Source: Apoda limacodes (Eukaryota; Arthropoda; Insecta; Lepidoptera; Limacodidae). From it: 64,000 bases of DNA. Below, piece after piece: positions 56,201 to 64,000 of this stretch. Position 1 is the stretch's first letter. The number at the start of each line of letters is the position of its first letter. Below the pieces are notes generated by a model that saw nothing but the letters and a program-made list of their open reading frames with translations, made no database searches and was not told the DNA's origin. The translations under genes and the position numbers were made by a program. The DNA lies in the NCBI GenBank assembly GCA_946406115.1, contig OX291557.1:15594501-15658500 (forward strand), read 5' to 3'.

Positions 56201-59200
56201 TTAGCAATATTCCATTCAAAACAAATGAACTCTAAACTCAAGTCCAATTTTAGCAGAAAAATTAACAAATACTCATGTTCCTAAATGTGAAGTTCCCTTT
56301 GTATTTAAAAAACATTAGTCCTACAGATATCATAAATACATTTAAAACATTAGAAATAAAAAACACCACAGACCTGTGGGGACAGACTTTCTGTAAAAAC
56401 TATTAACTCAATCATTCATGTTATAGCGCAACCCTTATTATTTTTAATAGTTGTGTTGATGATATTGGTGTGTTTCCTGATGAGATGAAGCTTAGCAAAG
56501 ATATACCTCTTTTTTAAATCAGGTAGTTCAACAGATCCTAATAATTTTCGGCCTATTCCAAAACTACCTGTACTTAGTAAAGTTTTTGAAAAAATCATAC
56601 TTTTACAAATGTAATTTATGTTTTCTGCATTAATGACCTAATTAGTAGTAAACAGTTGGCTTTATGAAAGGCCGTTCCACAACCGATGCAGTGGCAATAT
56701 TAAAAAATATATTTAATGCCTGGGAGGATTTGCATGATGCTCCAATGTGTCCAACATGAAAATCTCATCAGGAAGCTACATTACTATGGTATTAGAGGCA
56801 AAGCTCTCCTTTTGACCTCCTACATGAGTAGCAGAGTACAGAAAATAGATGTCAATAGTAAAAGATCTCCCGGATCAGCAGTCACTATGGGAGTCCCTCA
56901 GGGCTCAATTTTAGGTCCTTTTCTATTTCTTATTTACATTAATGATCTCCCATATCATGTAAAAAAACCATGACATTGTCTTATTCGCTGATGACACCTC
57001 TTTGCTTTTTAAAGTTAAGAGACGACAGACATGTTGTGATGAATTGAATAATGCCCTTTCTAAAATTGTAAATTGGTTTAACGCTAATAATTTGTTACTT
57101 AATGAAAAAAAACCAAATGTGTTAAATTTACATTACCAAATGTTAGTCAGATACAGACATTTATTAATATTAATGGCGAGCAATTAGAACTTGTTAATTC
57201 AACAGTCTTTCTTGGCATAACGCTGGACTCCAAACTTCAATGGGGTCCTCATATTCATAACCTAGCCAAAAAACTTAGCTCTGCTGTGTATGCGATCAAG
57301 AAAATAAGACAATTGACCGGTGTCGACACTGCAAAAATAGTATATTTTAGCTATTTCCATAGTTTAATGACATATGGTATCCTATTGTGGGGTAGCGCTG
57401 CTAATGTAAATACAATATTTTTGTTACAAAAAAGGGCAATTCGTGCTATTTATAAATTAGGATCTAGGATATCCCTGAGGGATAGGTTTCGCGCAGTAAA
57501 TATTTTAACTTTAGCGTCGCAGTACATAAATGAAAATCTTTTATATGTACATAAAAATATCAATAGTTTCAGCAAGAAAAGTGACTTTCACAAAGTAAAT
57601 ACTTGAAGTAAAAATAAGCTGTTGGTGTATGATACACGTGTACACAAAATAAGTAACTCTTTTATGGGGCAATGTATACACTTTTACAACAAAGCTCCCA
57701 ATAATATTCAAAAGCTATCAATAAGTAAATTCAAATTATTTATCAAGCAGGTACTTTGTAAAAAGGCATACTACAATATTTTAGACTATGTAGATGATAA
57801 AAATCCTTGGGACTGAAGATGCTCATTACAGGATGCATAGGTAAAGTAAATTAAAATGGAAATAATATAAAATTGTACGGCTTAAATTTTTTAAAAGAGT
57901 AACTATCGAGTTTCTTGCCGGATTCTTCTCGGTAGAAATCGAACACATTGTGAACCGGAGGGAAGCTGGGAGGGTTCAAAAAAAAAATGTATTACTTTGA
58001 CGATTCAAAAGTGATTGCAATATCCTAATTTCAATAAACCATTTTGACAATACATGAAAAAAATAAATTCAAATCAAGATAATTCTGTACAAAAAGCATT
58101 TACCTTGGTTGTAAAGCTCGACAAATCTCTTCTCATACTGCAAGAGCTCAGCTGGTCCAGGCACCTCATCCACGGCCACTGTGTACCTTAAAACTTCGCG
58201 ATTAAGCTTGCCCAGTTCTAAACGCTTGTTGGATATGAAACTCTTGAGTTTCTCCTCTCTGTCTCTAAACTCCTTTAGTTCCGCGGCCGTTAGAGGCTCT
58301 TCGTGTATTGTTGTCACGGGATCTTGAGCTGACCTAAAAAGCAGCAAGCATGTTGGTAAAATCATCTTATTAATATTTCAAGCGAACGCGTAAACCACAA
58401 TGAGGCACTGTATCAAAGATCAAGTGATCCCTCATCAAGCTGAAAAAACTATGTTTTAGTGTATACTAAATATAATACTAAATAGGGTATAGTCTAGTCA
58501 CAGTAAATGTAATACAACTTCTCCGCCGCTCTTTAGAGTTCACCTCGCCTCCCCTCTGTTACCACCCTATTACCGTAAGCATAAAACACGCACACATTTG
58601 CACATATACACATATCATTTATTTTTGTAGTGTAAGTAGTACGCGGTTTTTAGTATACAAAATACCTCAGCTGTGGTACGCCCCACTGGGGCACAAGTCA
58701 AGTTGGAGAAGAGGCTTAAGGCATAAATCGATCTAGTGGCCACTTGACTGTTAACAGTTTTAAGGTCCCCATAAGAGTTATTGGCTTAACGACTGCCCTC
58801 ATATGACAACACAACCAGGACTGGTGTTTAAGCGTGATGTCTTCCGATGCACGAAGGGACTCACAAAAAGGGATCACTAGGCGGTCACCCATATAGGACG
58901 CACGACGTTGTTTAACTTCACTTATCGTTTCCGTTAGATAGAAGAATGCGATCGGAGGCGCTTGTAGGCTCAGTTGAAGTCACTCACGCAAGTCCTTCTG
59001 GGCGTACTAGATCGACTCGATGGACCGAGTATAACTGTCCCCAGCAGTTTCACCAGCGTTACGTTTGTGCTACACTTCTTATACTTGTACCGTGAGTAAT
59101 GAGTATACAAGAATATTTCAATTCGTTTTTTGACTTTGCCACGTTTGAACATACACACTCATATGCAACCACCAGGCATATATCACGGGTCGTGGTTCGT

Positions 59201-62200
59201 CGAGAAATACAAACTGGTCAGGATAGTAAGTTGTGAATGATCTATTTTACATTGACAATTAATAATAGACAATGAAAGCAGATGGAGCAGACGTGTTCTA
59301 GAGTGGAGACTGCGTACCGGTAGCCGAAACGTAAACCTCAATATCTATGGACCGATAACCTTAAAAGGATGGCCGGAAGTAACCAAATGCGGAAGACTGA
59401 GGACTGCGAGAACTGGCGCGCCCTATTGGAATAGGTTTATGTCCAGCGATGGACCAAAATTGGCCTGTAGCAGTAGTTTACCTGAGCTCTTCATGTAACG
59501 CCTTGTTTTCCTTTTCCTTTCGTTGCGCCACCATTAGAAGTTCATTGCTCTCCCGCGCTAGCTCTTTTAAGGATTTGTAGAACACTTTAGCTTTAGATTC
59601 ACTAAAACAAAATACCTTACAAATTAATTAAATGCACAGAAATTTTTTATCGATTCATATTTATATTCATCTGTACTTAGTTTCTAATTATTCTCTGTAC
59701 CCTATTATTAAAATCGTTTAACTTATTAACTGTAATATGTAAATCAAGGAGCTTGTATGATCTGAAAGAAACTTCCATGTGAATCTATTTACATGAAACC
59801 ACTCGCAACAAAGTGGTTAAAGTACCTGTAATCGTCAGAATTCATCAATTTATATGTAATAGTTTGCAACTTATCTACTATATCAATATAGTGAGATTTG
59901 ACAGATTCCATTCTACTTTCATGTTCATTTTTCAAAAATTCTGCTTCTTTTTCCATAGTTTCAAGCGTTTTTGTAAGTTTTTCAACTTCTTCAAAGTTTT
60001 TCAGCTTTTCTTTTGCTTCAATTTCTTTGGAAACTTCACCAGTTAGTTCAGACTGTAGAACTGCGTAATGTACTTTGGTGTCAGCTGTATCTTCTTCAGC
60101 AATTTCATCTTTATAATACCTTTCAGTCTACAAAAATAACAATCATTGGAATAACAATATTCAATCTTCTATTTATACTAAATATATACATATTCATATA
60201 AATAAAAATCGATTGCCACGTATATGATGGAGCATCACCTTAGAACGGCTCAACCTATTTGGATAATTAATTTTTTGGAGTAATTAGTTTTTCGTAATTT
60301 TCAGGACAAGGTTTTTATTGAAGAAAGAAAAAAAAAGTGCGAGTTGGACTCGCGCACTAAGGTTAAACTATTCATCTGATTGTAATGACATTTTAGTAAG
60401 TTGTTGTGAACACACCGGAAAAAGTTTCTAAATTAGTACACCCCTTTAACGCACCAGTCGTTACAACAAAGGAGAAATCATCACCTTTTATGGGTGATAA
60501 TGGGAAAAGTTAGATTTGCGCGAATAACACATTGTTTATTATAAAGAGTATTCCTCCATTTAATCACCCCAAACTATTATTTTTTCCAGAAAATTATTCA
60601 ATAATCATAATAGAACAAATTTTAAACAAATTTGTTGTTATTCTTTATAGGTAGAGGATTTTTAGCTAAACTTTTATGTATGCGTCAGTGTTAAAAGTTC
60701 CTAATTTTTTAATATATAAATATTTTTCTTAAGGTTGAGCTCAAAGACAGGAGGTGACGAAAACAATTAACTAAACTATGGAAGAAACCACTAAAATAAT
60801 ACTAAAATACTCACTTCTGTAGTAGTTGCTGAAGGATCCGCTAAAATTTTTTCGTAGTCATACTGAAAAATGTAAACAGAATTATATTAGCAACATTTTT
60901 TAATTTCTAGGAATAAGCACAAGGTAAAAAATAATAGACGGAGCAGACGCGCCCTATAGTGGAGACCGTGTCCCGAAAGGCAAAGCGTAGGAAGTCTTCC
61001 AGCTCGGTGGACCGACCACCCTAAAAGGGTCATCATTCTCACACTTTGGAACCGAAATGGTGAAAGAGCATTGTAGAATGAGCTCCCTGCCAAGGTTTTC
61101 TCTAAGGACTACAGTATGGAGTTCTTCAAGAAAGAAGTTATTAGACTTTTGGAGGGTCGCAACGCGCAAGTGATACCTCTGGTGTTGCAAGCGCCCATAG
61201 GCCATGGTGACCGCTTACCGTCAAGCGGACCGTAGGCTTGTTTGCCACCATAGTGATATAAAAAAAACAGGTACCAAGCCTTCGAGCACACAATACCTAT
61301 TCAAACATGTGCCTTTACATAGAATATATAATCAATGGCAAAACAGTCGAAAATAAAGTAACGTACCAAAAAGTCAAGCCCTTCGTCTTTATTGGTGTCA
61401 TCATGGTTGCTGGATACGTGTATTAACATTCGCTGGTCATACTCAGATAGTGTTGCATTAACTTGCTCCAGCTCAGTGGTAGGAAAGCCACCCTTTCTTT
61501 TACGCACTCGGCATGGTTTATATAAATTCTGAAATTAAAAAGACACAACTGGGTATATCAAATGCGGCTTTGTTTCTGTAAAACCAACCTTGTTTAATGA
61601 GTTCAACAAAACTAATCTTTATTTTAATCATATTATATTATTCATAATATACCACTAATCAATTTATCTCCCTGATTTCATTGCTTCATTGCAGCTTTTT
61701 TTCGGGGTTCCACCCGCCCTAAATTCGGTTATCGGTGTAGGATTTTACCAGCAACTCCTTAATTATAGAAAAAAAAACCGACTAACGCTTGACGTTTTGA
61801 AGTAGCCTATGTCCTTCCCCGGGACTCAAACTATATCCATGTCAAATTTAATCTTAATTGGTACAGCAGTTGAGTGCGAAAAAGTAACTGACAGACAGAG
61901 TTAGTTTCGCATTTATAATATGTAATATAGCTTATCCCAGCGGCTCCACCTGCCTAAGATTTGGTTATCGGCGTGGGGTTCTTACATCTACTTCTTAATT
62001 AAACTAATAAAATTTGCTATAGCCAGCTATAGCTGTAGCTATAGACTTGATATCTACACAAATTCTTGAGTAAAAGGGTCTTGATAGATAGACAGACCGA
62101 GAACAAAGTGATCCTATAAGGGTTCCTTTTTTCCTTTCGAGGTACGGAACCCTAAAAATGGGGAACATACTACTCAACCAAATATTTCAAAACCGACAAT

Positions 62201-64000
62201 GAGTTTTTATTGCCACACACGCACCAATTTCAACAACCACAAGGAACTAACTATTTGTCCCATTTTAGAGTTCTATAGAGGAATATAATATCTGAACCAA
62301 CATCTAAATCAAATGAGAGAGAAGTCCAAGCTCTGAGTAGAAAGAAAAATACCTGTACAACAGAGAGGTTTCTTAAAAGCTTCTCTTTCTGAACAAAGAG
62401 TGCACGATCTGATTCAAACATATGGTCTCTTTCATATTGCATAACTGCAAATTTACGCAATTCGTCTTCTTTGGCTTCTCTAAATTCACTTGAATACTTA
62501 ATTAGCCATAGCACTAAGGGATAAATATTTATGAAGTCCAGACCCTGAATTTGATGAGGTTCTATTATGTATGGACATTTCATGGATGGTAGGATTTTAA
62601 CAATTTTCTCTGTGAGTGCACTGCAACAGATGGAAAGAGTGTAAATTTAATCCTAACAGTAGGTATGTTGCCAATATTTAATTTCATGTATGTGTCGCAG
62701 GCAAATCGTATAATCCGCCGTTTCATAATATGCCTAGGCAAATCGTAAACTATGGAAACGAAAGAAACAGATATCGTACTGTATAAATCATGTATTTTAG
62801 GTTAGGTTCAGTTTCTCTTTTGTAAACGTAGATGCGGAGCGAGCGGTATATGATAATCAGTTCAGTTATATACTAATTTCTATTCCATACTTTACGATCT
62901 GCCTAGGCATATTATGAAACGGCGGATTATACGATTTGCCTGCGACATATGTATATGTTGCAATCAAATGATAGAATTCGCTATTAGGGCGTTAGCCGTT
63001 TTGTATTAAGGCGGGTTCACGCTCAGCCGAATTGTAAAACGCTTACGTAATTCAGTGCTTTGCGTTCTTCAATGCTGCAATACCAAGGCGAATAATAATA
63101 ATTTAATGTTTCGTTGAACAAAACACCATTAGCTCACTTTTGTTTGTTGTATTTTAGGCTATTTGCCACCGCGTATGTCACCGCAGATTGAAAGACGCAG
63201 CATCAAACCACTTATTGAAGGACTTAATAGCGCCATATCATCGACGTAGTTGATGTTGTTTACAAATGTTTCGACTAAATGGCAACCGACATGCATGAAG
63301 CACAGTCTCTCAACAAGCTGGTTAATATAAAAATTGAACAAAAGTGGAGAGCTTAAACCCACTGTAAAAACTTGCTTTGTAGCCAAACTGTGGATCATAT
63401 AAATTATTCACATATTCCGTAAGCTACTTAACTTTTTATTTTGCTGTAAGCGAAATAGGCCAATAGTTACTCATGTCAGAGATGTCACCTGTTTTGTTTT
63501 TTAAAAGGTACCACTATGGTTCACATTAATGTTTCTGGTATAATGCATGTGCCTTACAACAAAAAAAAATTGAGTCGACACTCTAGTGTATGTACTCAGA
63601 TATGGATACATGATCAAAGACAATAATGGCCAGTTTTTTTTCAATAATACTTTTCTTCTTCTTCCCATCCAGACAATGTCTGAAAGTAAGTCTTCCCTTT
63701 CCCTGCTGAGACTGCTTGCATCCCAATGTTTTCTCTCAAATTAAATCATTTGTATGCCTGATAAGACTGATTTCAATGATTCTCACCAAAAAATATTTTA
63801 CTTTGTGTGATTGTGTATCTAATCTTAAAAACTATTATTAAAATTAAAATGAATATTACATTTTCTTGCCAATTGTGAGGTTTTCTTCAAACAGAAGACT
63901 GACATCAACATCAATATCACAAAGTTCTATGCACCAGGTAAGCCCACCAACTATCTTATCAAAAGGAGATAAGCCCTGAAGCTGTGCCCGGTAATAACCA
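53265..64000 (-). CDS. CCDC93: CCDC93, CCC-complex subunit (5' end outside window)
   Basis: Partner of CCDC22 and COMMD proteins in the CCC complex, which works with Retriever and WASH in recycling membrane proteins from endosomes. Exons (minus strand, 5' to 3'): 63860->64000, 62353-62620, 61367-61528, 60815-60862, 59826-60127, 59482-59601, 58104-58333, 53931-54051 and 53265-53499. All phases join. The amino part, a calponin-homology-like domain, shows [36 protein letters not shown] and [20 protein letters not shown]. The rest is coiled coil, with [15 protein letters not shown] and [14 protein letters not shown] as landmarks and a Lys/Glu-rich end. About 540 residues are recovered; mammalian CCDC93 has about 630, and the insect coil is shorter in the middle. 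A LINE is inserted antisense in the intron 54052-58103. Confidence 0.95.
54405..58055 (+). mobile_element. Non-LTR retrotransposon (LINE) with broken ORFs
   Basis: A coiled-coil-like frame (54413-54718) may be the end of an ORF1. An endonuclease-like region follows with [20 protein letters not shown] and [10 protein letters not shown] (55.02-55.2 kb) and [12 protein letters not shown] (about 55.44 kb). The reverse transcriptase keeps [20 protein letters not shown] (about 56.89 kb) and the FADD catalytic motif (about 56.98 kb). The carboxyl part ends DKNPWD at 57816. Stops and frameshifts near 55.36, 56.03, 56.3-56.7 and 56.97 kb inactivate it. The 3' untranslated part has 'gagtttcttgccggattct' (57909), shared with the copies at 3.66 and 4.19 kb. 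Clade (Jockey, CR1 or relative) not settled. Confidence 0.8.
58670..58960 (-). mobile_element. 5S rRNA-derived SINE (copy 2)
   Basis: On the minus strand, 58873-58955 reads 'cgataagtgaagttaaacaa', 'cgtcgtgcg' and 'atgggtgaccgcctagtgat'. It keeps A-box-like and C-box-like parts of the 5S internal promoter but lacks part of the middle. The body runs to about 58670 and ends near 'gtgccccagtggggcg'. It shares the pre-5S stretch 'cgcattc.tctat' with copy 1 at 42.63 kb, so both belong to one family. Confidence 0.6.
59288..59470 (+). mobile_element. LINE 3' fragment (RTE-like)
   Basis: 'gtggagactgcgtaccgg', 'gcgccctattggaatag' and 'tatgtccagcgatggacc' are phrases of the LINE 3' end also seen at 26.4 kb (reverse) and 60.94-61.06 kb. 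Lies in a CCDC93 intron. Confidence 0.45.
61079..61265 (-). mobile_element. SINE-like element ('cactgaggtggc' family), minus orientation
   Basis: Reverse complement of the 32.88 kb copy: starts 'gagctccctgcc…ggttttctctaaggac' and ends 'ttgtttgccaccatagtg'. Together with the 32.9 kb copy it gives the longest view of this family. Confidence 0.55.
61690..62160. repeat. Copies of two lepidopteran repeat families, adjacent
   Basis: 61692-61925 is a copy of the 'ttcggttatcggtg … cgcatttataat' family. 61930-62050 is a second partial copy. 62060-62158 is the tail of the 'ggttccgtac' family ('gaggtacggaaccctaaaa'). In a CCDC93 intron. Confidence 0.5.
62693..62947. mobile_element. Inverted-repeat element with 65-bp arms
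   Basis: Arms 62693-62757 and 62883-62947 match at 63 of 65 positions (TGTCGCAGGCAAATCGTATA…, containing CGCCGTTTCATAATATGCC). The 125-bp centre has no frame. A solo arm is at 6126-6190. In the CCDC93 intron between the first two exons visible here. Confidence 0.75.
63130..63420 (-). mobile_element. Reverse transcriptase fragment of a second LINE family
   Basis: The minus-strand frame 63159-63398 contains [21 protein letters not shown], then HVGCHLVE, then [15 protein letters not shown]. The last is the polymerase active-site block, where Tyr-x-Asp-Asp is expected and YVDD is present. About 80 residues, no flanking domains, and a different family from the 54.4 kb LINE. Confidence 0.7.

Overview
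The window is eukaryotic and most likely from a moth or butterfly (Lepidoptera). Genes are split into many small exons with consensus GT..AG introns. The DNA between them is AT-rich and full of short interspersed repeats of kinds common in lepidopteran genomes: tRNA-derived SINEs, the 'tcggactcgcgcac' family and the 'atattagtatggat' family. The exact species cannot be read from the sequence.

Layout. 0.2-2.3 kb is a decayed tandem array with a 110-150 bp unit. 3.2-4.3 kb holds 3' ends of a non-LTR retrotransposon. RpL14 (ribosomal protein L14) lies at 6.7-7.2 kb on the plus strand. Directly downstream, 7.3-15.5 kb is a chain of about 16 tiny exons with no conserved reading frame. Its introns carry snoRNA-like genes about 70 nt before the 3' splice sites: 12 box C/D candidates and 2 box H/ACA candidates. 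This is a snoRNA host gene, either separate or an extension of RpL14. One of its introns holds a transposon (10,996-12,176, perfect 40-bp inverted ends, 8-bp target duplication) that carries a second copy of one snoRNA-plus-exon unit of the same host gene. 17.8-18.3 kb holds the last two exons of an unrecognised gene, followed by a non-autonomous hAT-type element.

SPAG6 (axonemal armadillo-repeat protein) occupies 21.0-34.2 kb on the minus strand. I could place twelve coding exons; the start exon was not found. The intronless gene for RNA polymerase III subunit RPC7 (22.85-23.5 kb, plus strand) is nested antisense in the SPAG6 intron between coding exons 10 and 11. 34.2-46.2 kb has no recognisable gene but many inverted-repeat elements, a 5S-rRNA-derived repeat and a poly(A)-tailed retrocopy. 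A probable two-exon gene of unknown function starts at 46.18 kb and ends at 50.52 kb. Its intron holds a broken hAT transposase gene that is itself split by a second insertion.

CCDC93 (CCC complex, endosomal recycling) runs on the minus strand from the right edge of the window to 53.27 kb. Nine exons are placed and the amino terminus lies outside the window. A broken non-LTR retrotransposon of about 3.6 kb sits antisense in one CCDC93 intron. The protein genes are unrelated in function, except that RpL14 and the snoRNA host gene both serve ribosome production.
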